This document shows positions 1-7,641 of a DNA stretch of 9,461 bases, in pieces; positions within the stretch are counted from its first letter, which is position 1, and each line of letters begins with the position of its first letter. The position numbers were made by a program, and so were the translations under genes. The notes under the pieces are model-generated. The model was not told the origin of the DNA, did no database searches, and was given only the letters and a program-made list of their open reading frames with translations. This stretch comes from an actinobacterium SCGC AAA015-D07 (lineage in GTDB: Bacteria; Actinomycetota; Acidimicrobiia; Actinomarinales; Actinomarinaceae): assembly GCA_000384495.1 (NCBI GenBank), contig ARQR01000002.1, forward strand, positions 64,241 to 73,701, written 5' to 3'.

Positions 1-904
1 ATACTTGAGAATAAAAACTGTGTTTATCTACATTTAAGTCACATGACTTTATTATTTTTTCAGAATCCTCGTTTACATACCATGAAAATTCCATTTCATT
101 ATTTTTTTTGACTAATTCTAAGAATGAATTTGGGGACCTCACACCTTTTGTGAATATTCCAAAATAAGAAATTTTTATTGGTTTGGATGAATAATCGTAA
201 GATAAAGCACTATTTAGGAGATCATTGTCAAAATTACTTATGGGGTTAGCAACAATTAATTTATCACTGGGTATACCAAAAAATTGCTTATGATTGTTCA
301 ATGCGTCTTGGTGGGTAAATAAAATATTATCAGCAAGAGAGTAAAATTTTTTTTCATATCGTTTATTTAGACCTGAATAAAGAAATCGATTATTTTCTGG
401 CGCATCAACCTTTAAAGAAAATGGATCACCAATATCCATTATCCAATGTTTTTTAACTTTTTTATTAATGAAGTAGGCCGCCATATGGGAAGAAAAAGGC
501 AAACTAACAGAAATTATAATATCGTAATCTCTCGAAATTTTATTTCTGTTTTTGTGAATTTGATAAAGCCAAAACATTGAATAATCAGGCCAAGCAAGAT
601 AATTGATAAATAATCGATATATTTTTTTCAAAACTCCATAAAATGTTCTTTTAATTGCATCTCCGGAAGCAACTTGTTTTGATTTTTCTCTTAGATTTGA
701 AACTATATTTATATTATTTTTATTACCAAAGTATATTATTTCAACATTAGTTGAATCAAAATCTGGATACATCCCAGTTAAAATACTTACATCATGTCCA
801 TTGTCGATAAGTTCGTCTACTAATAATTTCCATCGGGTTGTTCGGGGGCTTACATGTGGTAAGTATTGATGCGTAACAATTAATATTTTTTTATACTTTT
901 TCAT
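1..904 (-). CDS. GT4-type glycosyltransferase, C-terminus beyond left edge
   Basis: The reading frame starts at the ATG at 904-902 and stays open to the left edge, giving 301 complete residues of the N-terminal part. It probably transfers a sugar from a nucleotide donor onto the lipid-linked repeat unit at the cytoplasmic face of the inner membrane. Visible features are a Rossmann-like start (KKILIVTHQYLP, residues 5-16), an SPRTTRW motif at 19-25 and GHDVSILTG at 36-44, which are typical of the GT4-like N-terminal domain. A WIMDIGDPFS stretch at 154-163 resembles the conserved D-x-x-DP segment of this group. At about 245-258 an ISYFGIF segment marks the start of the donor-binding domain, which is cut off, so the catalytic EX7E region cannot be inspected. 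The start lies inside the end of the wzy-like gene (14-bp overlap), with only a weak GAG upstream, so it is probably translated by coupling. It is the last visible gene of the minus operon. Sugar specificity is unknown. Confidence 0.85.
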   Translation of the reverse strand, partial: MKKYKKILIVTHQYLPHVSPRTTRWKLLVDELIDNGHDVSILTGMYPDFDSTNVEIIYFGNKNNINIVSNLREKSKQVASGDAIKRTFYGVLKKIYRLFINYLAWPDYSMFWLYQIHKNRNKISRDYDIIISVSLPFSSHMAAYFINKKVKKHWIMDIGDPFSLKVDAPENNRFLYSGLNKRYEKKFYSLADNILFTHQDALNNHKQFFGIPSDKLIVANPISNFDNDLLNSALSYDYSSKPIKISYFGIFTKGVRSPNSFLELVKKNNEMEFSWYVNEDSEKIIKSCDLNVDKHSFYSQV

Positions 905-2279
905 TTTTAAACTCTAAAAGCATTAAGCCTAATGAAATTGCGAACATTGTACTTAATTCCTCAGCCTGAAAAAAATACATTAGCAAGATGACAACTAAAT
1001 TTGAAAAAATGTAAAATGAATATTCATTTCCGTTGTTATAAAGTTTTTTCAAAACGTTAAATAAAAATATCAGAAACCATATTAACCCAATAATTCCACC
1101 TGAAAAATAAAGATTTATATACAAATTATTAAATGAAACAATCTGCCCTGGATTTCTATAAACAATTTCTTCATCTACATTTTTCTTTGTTAAATCATCA
1201 AAAGTTGGAGAGAAATTTAAATTAGCAATCCCTAATCCTTGTCCAAATATTTGAATATTTTCATTAGAAATATATTGATTTAGTATAGATATATTTTCAA
1301 AACCATCTAACCCTCCCCTTGTGATCAGGGTGATTCTCTCGAATACACTTTTTGTTACACTCTCTGAATTTTTAGCTTCATCTAATTTATCGTCATATAT
1401 TGAACAGTTACATTTATCAGGAGACTCTGGTGGACACATTGAAGGGTCTAATGCTGGAAATTTATAACCAAGACTATTACCTAGAAAACTGGAAAACAAT
1501 AAAAATATTATTGGAACAATAAATATAAGGTCAAAATTTTTATTTTTTAATGTCCATAAAACAGCTGCAAATAGGATTCCAAGAATTAAGCTAATTACTC
1601 CTGTTAAACTTCTCGATAAAATAATTGCAAGGATTGGTAATATTGACAACCCATACCAAATGGCTTGTTTTCGTGCCAAATAAAAGTTTAACGGAATGAT
1701 AGGTGCTAACCAAACTGCCAAGAAACTTGGCTCTCTGAAAGTTCCATAATTCCTAAGTATCGAGCATGCCCTTTTTATTGGTTGTGACCAACCTCCTGAA
1801 CCAGGTCTATTTCTTGAAAAATCTTGAAAATCAAATATGTATGAAAAGTATGATATTAGTGACAAAAGTGAAACTGTAATGCCAATGAAAGATATAAATT
1901 TTATAATCGTATCTCGTTCGAAGAAATTACTTAAAGTGTAAACAAACCAAATAACAGCAATAAATCCAAGAAGCTTAAGTAGTCTGAGTGAAATGTATTG
2001 AGTGAATGAAGAAGTAGCAAACTCAGGTAAATCGGGGCTGTAAGATAGAGCTCTAATCAAAGTGACAGAGGTAAGATATAAAAGTAACACTCTCAATGAA
2101 TCAAATTGATTAAATTGAATTTCAAAACCAAAAAAATAATATATTACGTAAATAAATATAAAAATAGAAACTCCTATCCAAGGCAAGGGTATTGAAAATA
2201 AACTAAAAGCATCAAGGCTTTCAAAGAAAATACCAATTAAAAAAAGATAGAAAAGTGGTGTAATTTTTTTTGTATTCAA
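891..2279 (-). CDS. wzy: Wzy-like O-antigen/capsule polymerase, TTG start
   Basis: This is a 462-residue polytopic inner-membrane protein with about ten or more hydrophobic segments (for example 9-20, 35-52, 99-117, 126-149, 207-221, 226-243, 251-268, 391-408, 422-437). It probably joins lipid-linked repeat units on the periplasmic side. The RNYGTFREPS motif (176-185) followed by hydrophobic helices, a large hydrophilic loop at about 270-385, the FGQGLG motif (345-350) and the FNNLYINLYFSGGIIGL segment (383-399) are typical of the O-antigen polymerase/ligase (Wzy/WaaL) superfamily. Wzy is preferred over WaaL because Wzx, an initiating transferase and glycosyltransferases surround it. The start codon is TTG (2279-2277), sharing TTGA with the stop of the heparinase-like gene. 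The next in-frame Met is M281, so no ATG start is possible without losing half the protein. An AGGA lies about 14 nt upstream, which is farther than ideal. The loop carries an unusual Cys cluster (C282, C290, C292). Confidence 0.86.
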   Translation of the reverse strand: MNTKKITPLFYLFLIGIFFESLDAFSLFSIPLPWIGVSIFIFIYVIYYFFGFEIQFNQFDSLRVLLLYLTSVTLIRALSYSPDLPEFATSSFTQYISLRLLKLLGFIAVIWFVYTLSNFFERDTIIKFISFIGITVSLLSLISYFSYIFDFQDFSRNRPGSGGWSQPIKRACSILRNYGTFREPSFLAVWLAPIIPLNFYLARKQAIWYGLSILPILAIILSRSLTGVISLILGILFAAVLWTLKNKNFDLIFIVPIIFLLFSSFLGNSLGYKFPALDPSMCPPESPDKCNCSIYDDKLDEAKNSESVTKSVFERITLITRGGLDGFENISILNQYISNENIQIFGQGLGIANLNFSPTFDDLTKKNVDEEIVYRNPGQIVSFNNLYINLYFSGGIIGLIWFLIFLFNVLKKLYNNGNEYSFYIFSNLVVILLMYFFQAEELSTMFAISLGLMLLEFKNEKV

Positions 2280-3910
2280 TTTATACGTTTGTATCCTTTC
2301 GAGAATTTAAATTTAACTCCCTCATTCAATTCTCCCCACTTTTCATAGGGGTTTAAATTCGTATCATTAGAAAAATCACTTATTAGTATATTTCCATTTT
2401 CTATTACTATTTTTCTGTAAATTTTATTTCCATTAAAAACTGCACTACCTAAAAAATTATTTTTGTCTAAAAATAACAATTTACCATCTTCCATATAGTT
2501 AAGCTTAAAACAATCAAATTCTGATTCCTTTGGAAATTTTATATCCGCATTTGGTCCCCAATGGAATTTCATTGATCTAAATTCATTCCTTGTTTTTATA
2601 TCATCTGTATATGTTCCCGTACCTGGATCTCTTGCTATCCATTTGCCTTCAGTAAAACACTCAATTGAAAGTTGATCGTAATGAGCATGTCCACCAACAC
2701 CATTTTGTCCTATTTGGCCACATCTGACACTAAAGTATTCTGAACCATCATTATTGCGCCATATAAAAATACCAAAATCGGGAAATGTATAAAGATTGAA
2801 ATCATTTTGAAATATTTTAATTAAAGGATGATCAACCTTTAAAAAATTAGTTAAATCTGTAGGATTATCTTTTAGATTGGGCACTTCAATCGAATTTTTA
2901 TTTTCAAAATTGAAGAAATGATCAATGAAATTTATTAACCAATCCATTTTTAAAGGATCATCTTCATCATGATAAAAGTAGAAAAGTCTCCCTGAATCAT
3001 TATCACCAATCTGAGAAAGTTCTCCATTAACCATTAGCAAATTTAGTAATCTTCTATTTGAAAATACTAACTTTTTAATTAATTCTATTAGTGATGAATC
3101 AGGTTCAATTTCATCTAAAGAAAGTTTAAAGATGATTAAAGCTTCAGTTACAAATGCAGAATAATGGGATGATCCTTCAAAATTAGTTCCATCTTTATAG
3201 AACTGTCTATTTAATTCTTTATTAAGTTCATTCAAATAATATGTAGTGTCATCTTCGTAACCATCAAATTTATACGTTGCTAGTGTCAAAATTATTGAAC
3301 ATAATTCAATTAAATAATGATTTCCGACAACATTTCCATCGTCTTCAAGATTTTCGGTTATGTATTGATAATGCTGACTAATAAATGTATCAATTAAGTC
3401 TTTATTATTGCCAAGAATCTTTGAATCTAAATCATTGTTTTCTAAAAAATTTCGATGAAAAATTAGATTTATATTTCTGATTGCTACATCCATTGGACTA
3501 TTCCAGTAAATTAATGGAAATTTGTTTACATCAACATTTTCGTGCAAATTTTTCTCTTTGCCCAAGATTGATAATAAATCTAGTTTTTGTAAAAATTGTA
3601 GCCTAGAGGCTTCATAGGGAACTTTTACATCACCCTTGTTGAAATAAGCAGGAATAAATTTATTGAGTGATTGGAAATCATTTTCACTAAAATTATCCTT
3701 TGATGTTACTAAATCGTCAGTTTCCTTTCCAAAAATTTTTTTAGAATAATTAATATCATCATCTGTATTTGATAATAGGTATGAAGCCAACAAATGATGG
3801 TATTTCGGATTGGTGTACTCAAAAGATTTAAAATTTGTGGGAACAACTATTTTTTTTGCAAATAAGTTTCTTAGATTGAATCTTATTCTTTGTAAAAAAA
3901 GTTTAAGCAT
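2276..3910 (-). CDS. Heparinase II/III-fold protein of a polysaccharide locus
   Basis: This 544-residue protein matches the heparinase II/III-like layout: an N-terminal helical toroid and a C-terminal beta-sandwich. Recognisable blocks are IYWNSPMDVAIRNIN (134-148), VGNHYLIEL (195-203), a GTNFEGSSHY block (241-250), IGDNDSGR (301-308), GGHAHYDQLS (406-415), a DPGTGTY block (428-434) and RNEFRSMKFH (441-450). From knowledge of Pedobacter heparinase II, H198, Y250 and H408 would be catalytic, and H410, D428 and H450 would bind metal. All are present. The family cleaves uronic-acid glycosidic bonds by beta-elimination, and the related dermatan sulfate epimerase fold epimerises uronic acid at C5. 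No signal peptide is visible: the N-terminus (MLKLFLQRIRFNLRNLF) is basic and amphipathic, so a cytoplasmic or peripheral membrane location is likely. The protein ends soon after the start of the beta-sandwich strands (about 495-535), somewhat short for the family. It is translationally coupled to its neighbours. Fold is confident; reaction unknown. Confidence 0.87.
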   Translation of the reverse strand: MLKLFLQRIRFNLRNLFAKKIVVPTNFKSFEYTNPKYHHLLASYLLSNTDDDINYSKKIFGKETDDLVTSKDNFSENDFQSLNKFIPAYFNKGDVKVPYEASRLQFLQKLDLLSILGKEKNLHENVDVNKFPLIYWNSPMDVAIRNINLIFHRNFLENNDLDSKILGNNKDLIDTFISQHYQYITENLEDDGNVVGNHYLIELCSIILTLATYKFDGYEDDTTYYLNELNKELNRQFYKDGTNFEGSSHYSAFVTEALIIFKLSLDEIEPDSSLIELIKKLVFSNRRLLNLLMVNGELSQIGDNDSGRLFYFYHDEDDPLKMDWLINFIDHFFNFENKNSIEVPNLKDNPTDLTNFLKVDHPLIKIFQNDFNLYTFPDFGIFIWRNNDGSEYFSVRCGQIGQNGVGGHAHYDQLSIECFTEGKWIARDPGTGTYTDDIKTRNEFRSMKFHWGPNADIKFPKESEFDCFKLNYMEDGKLLFLDKNNFLGSAVFNGNKIYRKIVIENGNILISDFSNDTNLNPYEKWGELNEGVKFKFSKGYKRIN

Positions 3911-5117
3911 AAGATTTCCTGAAACTATAAGAAGTAAACATTGAAATAATCATTTGTGATGAAATAATCGACAAAATTGCCGGATTGGAAATACTTAAAT
4001 TATGAAGTGCAAAATAAACTATATAAGAAATTACTGATCCTGAAATAATAATTTTTGTTATATTAACTTCAAAACCTAGAGCTCTTGAAAAAATAATATT
4101 GATTCTAGACCAAACCATTAAAGGTAATGAAAAAAGAATTAAAGAAGTTTGAAAAGAGACGTCTCTGAACTCTTCGCCAAGAAGTGATACAAGAATATTT
4201 CCTGCAGTATCTCTTAACAAGTAAAACGTAACTGGAATAATAAATGAAAAAAAGAAAACTTTCTTTAGACGATCTCTTATGTTTTGAATTTCATCTTTGT
4301 CTTTTGCTTTTGACAATTCTGGAAATAATATATCAAGGCTTGCTGCTAAAAGTTGAAAAATAATTTCTAATATTCTTCTGGACCATGCCAAGACACCCAA
4401 AGCTGGACCAAAATAAAATAGACCTAACAAAACTATATCTAACTCAGAAATCAAAGCACTGGAAAATGTTGTAAGAACCATTTTTCTTCCTGATTTATTC
4501 AGCTCTTTCCTTGTCGACTTATCTTGATCTGAATCTCTTTTTTTCTCGTTTTGAGGGATGTAGTAATGAGCGACTAGAAAAAATAGAAATAATATAGCCG
4601 ATTGATACAATACAACCCATATTATTTCTAGACTGTTAATCACAATAATCCAAGCACCAAATCCATAAAGGATTGTTCTAACGATTATCTGCTTGGAAGT
4701 AATTACAAAATTGCCATCTGCTTGAAAATATGCCAGTGCAATATGAATCATTTCGTTAAAAACAAAACCTATAAGAAAAATTGCTGTTATTGGGTAATCT
4801 CTGCCAAATAAAATTGTTAATGGAAAAATTGTCGCCAAGGCTAATGCAAGATTTCTTAAAACCAGAAAATATGAGTTAGCAAAAAGAGAATTTTTGAAAC
4901 CAACATTCTGAGCTCTTAGCTTTGTAACAACTAATGCAAGAGATAATACGGTTGCTGTTCCAATTAATACAGAAAGACTTTTTGAAGCTGCATATTCACC
5001 ATATATTTCTGCTCCATACTCTCTACTTATTATTGTGATTAAAAAAAAATTAACTCCTAAAAGAGTTAATTGCATTAGAGATATATAAATTGTATTTTCT
5101 TTCCAATTTTTTATCAA
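3903..5117 (-). CDS. wzx: Wzx-like lipid-linked oligosaccharide flippase, revised TTG start
   Basis: This is a 404-residue polytopic membrane protein of the Wzx/polysaccharide transporter (MOP) superfamily, expected to flip undecaprenyl-linked repeat units across the inner membrane. From the chosen start it opens MIKNWKENTIYIS and enters the first membrane helix with LLGVNFFLITIISREYG, followed by the GEYA segment typical of Wzx N-termini. About a dozen hydrophobic segments follow, with a charged cytoplasmic loop rich in K, R and D about halfway along. A GTG at 5165 would add 16 residues but would overlap the amidotransferase gene by 52 bp. The TTG at 5117-5115 is preferred because it shares TTGA with that gene's TGA stop, has AAGGG seven bases upstream and gives a standard N-terminus. 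The 3' end overlaps the heparinase-like gene by 8 bp. Substrate cannot be read from the sequence. Family assignment rests on topology, a few motifs and the adjoining Wzy-like gene. Confidence 0.87.
   Translation of the reverse strand: MIKNWKENTIYISLMQLTLLGVNFFLITIISREYGAEIYGEYAASKSLSVLIGTATVLSLALVVTKLRAQNVGFKNSLFANSYFLVLRNLALALATIFPLTILFGRDYPITAIFLIGFVFNEMIHIALAYFQADGNFVITSKQIIVRTILYGFGAWIIVINSLEIIWVVLYQSAILFLFFLVAHYYIPQNEKKRDSDQDKSTRKELNKSGRKMVLTTFSSALISELDIVLLGLFYFGPALGVLAWSRRILEIIFQLLAASLDILFPELSKAKDKDEIQNIRDRLKKVFFFSFIIPVTFYLLRDTAGNILVSLLGEEFRDVSFQTSLILFSLPLMVWSRINIIFSRALGFEVNITKIIISGSVISYIVYFALHNLSISNPAILSIISSQMIISMFTSYSFRKSYA
3917..3920 (-). promoter_or_regulatory. Shine-Dalgarno AGGA for the heparinase-like gene
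   Basis: On the minus strand AGGA is followed by six bases and the ATG at 3910-3908, which is ideal spacing. It lies within the last codons of the wzx-like gene, whose TAA stop (3905-3903) falls just inside the next gene, giving an 8-bp ATGCTTAA overlap. This supports the chosen start and shows that the organism uses Shine-Dalgarno initiation within operons. Confidence 0.75.
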
Positions 5118-6955
5118 TTCGCAACCCTTGCTAAATGCCAATTTGAAAGATTGATTAAATACCACTTTTTTTGGTAGTCATTTCCATTAAGGATATGATT
5201 TAATTCTCTTTCATTAAATAAATTTACTAGAGAATTGAACTGTTGCACAGATTCATAGAATTTTTCTTCATCTTTCTTGATCCACTCACCTATTGGAGCC
5301 CTAAATCCTTGTTTATTTCTATTTATGATTTGATCAGGTAAATATTTCAACGCAACCTTCTTGAGAAGACTTTTTGTATTAGTTAAGTCAATAAGTAATT
5401 CTTCCGGCAAGGAAAGTACATATTCTACTAATTTATGATCAAGAAAAGGCACCCTAGCCTCAACACCAGATTGCATTACAAGCTTATCCATTCTCATAAG
5501 TAAAAGTTCCGGAAGCCTTATCTTTAAATCAATTAAAGTCATCCACTTAGAAATTTTTGAATTTTTGTTAGAAAAATAATCTTTCCATTTATTGTCAGCG
5601 TAAAATATTAGATCAGAATGATTTGGTAAACCATCTTTTATCAAGCTATCTAATTCCTTTAAATTAAAACCCAAAGCTCCGCCTGCAAATGAAGTTCTAT
5701 TAAATAGAATATTGCTAAGCATATTTAATCTATGATTCTTAAAACTTGAGTATTTTTTTGTAGATTTAAAAAAGGGCTTAAAAAATTTATTCAATTTGAG
5801 ATATCTATTCCAATGATCATATCCATAAAATAATTCATCTGCACCTTCCCCGACTTGAACAACTTTAATTTTGCTGTTGTTAGTTTTCTTACCTAGGAAA
5901 TAAAGTGGAATTCCAACCTCATCCCCAACTAAGTCGTCTTGATAGAAGGAATAATTATCAAGAAGCTCTTGGAATTCTTGATAAGAAATATTCTCCTCAA
6001 TTAAATCTATGTCATTATTGCTTGCCGCAAATTTTGCTTCGTCTAACTCTCCCTCATATCCGGGAAAATGGTCTTTAAAATCTATGTTGAAACCTTTCAG
6101 TCCAGCTTTTTCATTTTGTTTCATGAGCTTGCCAATCAAGGATGAGTCAAGCCCTCCAGATAGAAATAGTCCTACTTCAACGTCACTTACTTTCCTGTAC
6201 TCAATAGATTCATTTAATAATCTATCTATATTTTGAATTGCTTCTTCTTCTGAGATATCATTATTAACTTCAATATCAAATGGATCCCAATACTGATTAG
6301 ATTTTATTGAATTGTCTGAAAAAAACTCTATGTACTCACCAGGTTGTACTTTTGATATGTTTAAATTTCCTGTTCTATTCATTGGAACACAAAGATGCCT
6401 TAGATATGCAATATAAGACTCAATATCAGGTTCAAATGGAATTAAATTAGATTGTTCTATAGTCTTTAATTCTGAAGAAAATATAAACCAATCATCATTC
6501 CTAGCAAAGTATAGAGGTTTGATTCCGATTCTATCTCTAGCTAAAAAAATAGAGCTCGTCTCTGCATCATGAATGGCAAAGGCAAATTGACCTCTTAATT
6601 TTTTTAAAATTTCAGATTTATATTCAATATATCCTTTAAGTAATACCTCTGTATCGCCTTCCGTAGAAAATTTAACACCTTTACTTTGTAGTTCTGCTCT
6701 AATTTCTTTGAAATTATAGATTTCACCGTTAAATACAATTGTATATCTTTTGTCGTCATCCTGATAAGGTTGGTTTGATCTTGAGTCTAGATCAATAATT
6801 GAAAGCCTGCTGTGAATAAAACATTCTGAATCTGAAATATAATTAATGGAAGAGTGATCGGGTCCCCTGTGTTCTAGGGAGACTTTCATGTCATTTGCAA
6901 TATTTTGGTCGATTTTAGAATTGTTGATGCTAACAATTCCACCAATTCCACACAT
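5114..6955 (-). CDS. asnB: AsnB-type glutamine-hydrolysing amidotransferase
   Basis: This 613-residue protein has the two-domain asparagine synthase B layout. The N-terminal class II glutaminase domain holds C2 in MCGIGG, RGPD (30-33), RLSIIDL (50-56), FNGEIYN (75-81) and a GDTEVLL block (100-106). The C-terminal ATP-pyrophosphatase synthetase domain holds FLSGGLDSS (264-272), GEGADELFYGY (369-379) and RMDKLVMQSGVEARVPFLDH (488-507). It hydrolyses glutamine and passes ammonia to an adenylated carboxyl group. The start is set at 6955 rather than a frame-compatible codon 33 bp upstream, because the catalytic Cys must follow the initiator Met. In polysaccharide loci such proteins often amidate uronic acids rather than make asparagine, and the neighbouring heparinase-fold gene fits that; housekeeping asparagine synthesis cannot be excluded. 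It is the first gene of the minus operon, expressed from the short divergent gap at 6956-7023, and ends in a TTGA overlap with wzx. Confidence 0.93.
   Translation of the reverse strand: MCGIGGIVSINNSKIDQNIANDMKVSLEHRGPDHSSINYISDSECFIHSRLSIIDLDSRSNQPYQDDDKRYTIVFNGEIYNFKEIRAELQSKGVKFSTEGDTEVLLKGYIEYKSEILKKLRGQFAFAIHDAETSSIFLARDRIGIKPLYFARNDDWFIFSSELKTIEQSNLIPFEPDIESYIAYLRHLCVPMNRTGNLNISKVQPGEYIEFFSDNSIKSNQYWDPFDIEVNNDISEEEAIQNIDRLLNESIEYRKVSDVEVGLFLSGGLDSSLIGKLMKQNEKAGLKGFNIDFKDHFPGYEGELDEAKFAASNNDIDLIEENISYQEFQELLDNYSFYQDDLVGDEVGIPLYFLGKKTNNSKIKVVQVGEGADELFYGYDHWNRYLKLNKFFKPFFKSTKKYSSFKNHRLNMLSNILFNRTSFAGGALGFNLKELDSLIKDGLPNHSDLIFYADNKWKDYFSNKNSKISKWMTLIDLKIRLPELLLMRMDKLVMQSGVEARVPFLDHKLVEYVLSLPEELLIDLTNTKSLLKKVALKYLPDQIINRNKQGFRAPIGEWIKKDEEKFYESVQQFNSLVNLFNERELNHILNGNDYQKKWYLINLSNWHLARVAN
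5118..5130 (-). promoter_or_regulatory. Shine-Dalgarno site that fixes the wzx TTG start
   Basis: Read on the minus strand this stretch is CAAGGGTTGCGAA followed directly by TTGA. The AAGGG is spaced seven bases from the TTG, which is good ribosome-binding geometry. The A of TTGA completes the TGA stop of the amidotransferase gene. No comparable site was noted for the more upstream GTG at 5165. Confidence 0.65.
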
Positions 6956-7023
6956 TTCTCTAACTCTAATGTTATATTTTTTATTCAAGTAAATTAATTT
7001 GAATAGTTTAGAGTAAATATTGT
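6956..7023. promoter_or_regulatory. Divergent intergenic region with paired TTAGAGT and inverted repeats
   Basis: These 68 bp are the only true intergenic gap and must hold or overlap the start signals of two divergent genes: the asnB-led operon leftward and the sugar transferase rightward. The heptamer TTAGAGT occurs upstream of each start: on the plus strand at 7008-7014 (9 nt before the ATG at 7024) and on the minus strand at 6969-6963 (7 nt before the ATG at 6955). The two copies thus form an inverted repeat centred near the middle of the gap. A second inverted repeat, ATTCAA (6983-6988) and TTGAAT (6999-7004), lies between them. A TATATT-like hexamer (6973-6978) and a minus-strand TATAAC are possible -10 elements, but no well-spaced -35 partner was found. 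Promoter activity is inferred from gene orientation. The GAG within the heptamer may instead act as a weak ribosome-binding site for each gene. Confidence 0.4.
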
Positions 7024-7641
7024 ATGAAAATAATTTTTGACATTACAATCATGGTTTTTCTCATTCCAGTTTTTTTATTCTTTTTTCCTATCATTTACAT
7101 GTTGATAATTATTTCAGATGGTTATCCAGCAATATATGTTCAGGAAAGAGTTGGTAAAAACGGTAAAATTTTTAAATTATTTAAATTCCGGACTATGGAT
7201 GAAAGCTCAGATGAGGATCTACACGAAGAGCATTATAAAAAATTAGCTGATAAAGAAACAATTGAGCCATCTTTAGAGCCTGGAAATCCTATACGAATTG
7301 AAAACGATGACAGAATAACAAAAATTGGTCTTTTTCTAAGAAAGACTTCCCTAGATGAATTGCCTAACGTAATAAATGTTCTAAAAGGAGAAATGTCAAC
7401 TGTCGGTCCAAGACCATTAGTTGTTTATGAATCAAAATTACTTGGTGATTATCAAAAAAAGAGACATTCAGTAAAACCTGGAATTACTGGTCTTGCTCAA
7501 GTCCAGGGAAGATTAGATTTAAGCCTACAAGAGAGGCTTTATTGGGATATTGAATATGTTGAAAACTACAACATTGTCCTTGATTTCAAAATACTTTTTC
7601 AGACAATTATCTCTGTTATATCAAGAAAAGGGGCAAATTAG
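7024..7641 (+). CDS. PglC/WcaJ-type initiating sugar-phosphate transferase
   Basis: This is a complete 205-residue monotopic phosphoglycosyl transferase of the bacterial sugar transferase family (short PglC-like form without the N-terminal multi-helix region of WbaP/WcaJ). It moves a sugar 1-phosphate from a UDP-sugar to undecaprenyl phosphate, starting each repeat unit at the cytoplasmic face. The sequence shows one long hydrophobic re-entrant or membrane segment (about 4-30), then YVQERVGKNGKIFKLFKFRTM (38-58), the LRKTSLDELPN block with the probable catalytic D111-E112 pair, STVGPRPL (125-132) and KPGITGLAQVQGR (151-163). An in-frame TAG at 7009-7011 and no other start after it fix the ATG at 7024. 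It is the only plus-strand gene here, divergent from asnB and convergent with the WbuB-like gene, with stop codons overlapping by 4 bp. The sugar (for example HexNAc or a bacillosamine- or fucosamine-type sugar) cannot be told from sequence. Confidence 0.93.
   Translation: MKIIFDITIMVFLIPVFLFFFPIIYMLIIISDGYPAIYVQERVGKNGKIFKLFKFRTMDESSDEDLHEEHYKKLADKETIEPSLEPGNPIRIENDDRITKIGLFLRKTSLDELPNVINVLKGEMSTVGPRPLVVYESKLLGDYQKKRHSVKPGITGLAQVQGRLDLSLQERLYWDIEYVENYNIVLDFKILFQTIISVISRKGAN

Noticed and set aside
2276..2400. Heparinase-like gene as a 3'-truncated pseudogene
   Set aside because: The C-terminus is somewhat short, but the stop forms a precise TTGA overlap with wzy and all key residues are intact, so a working gene is more likely.
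5118..5165. GTG at 5165 as the wzx start
   Set aside because: It forces a 52-bp overlap with asnB and a 16-residue extension before the first membrane helix, whereas the TTG at 5117 has a good Shine-Dalgarno site and a TTGA overlap.
6009..6236. Open frame of 75 codons on the plus strand
   Set aside because: It lies fully antisense within the synthetase domain of the amidotransferase gene, whose motifs are intact. The peptide is low-complexity Ser/Pro/Leu-rich with no recognisable domain.
7180..7320. Acidic stretch between FRTM and the LRK block of the sugar transferase as a novel insertion
   Set aside because: A variable linker of similar length occurs here in many family members, so it is not clearly unusual.
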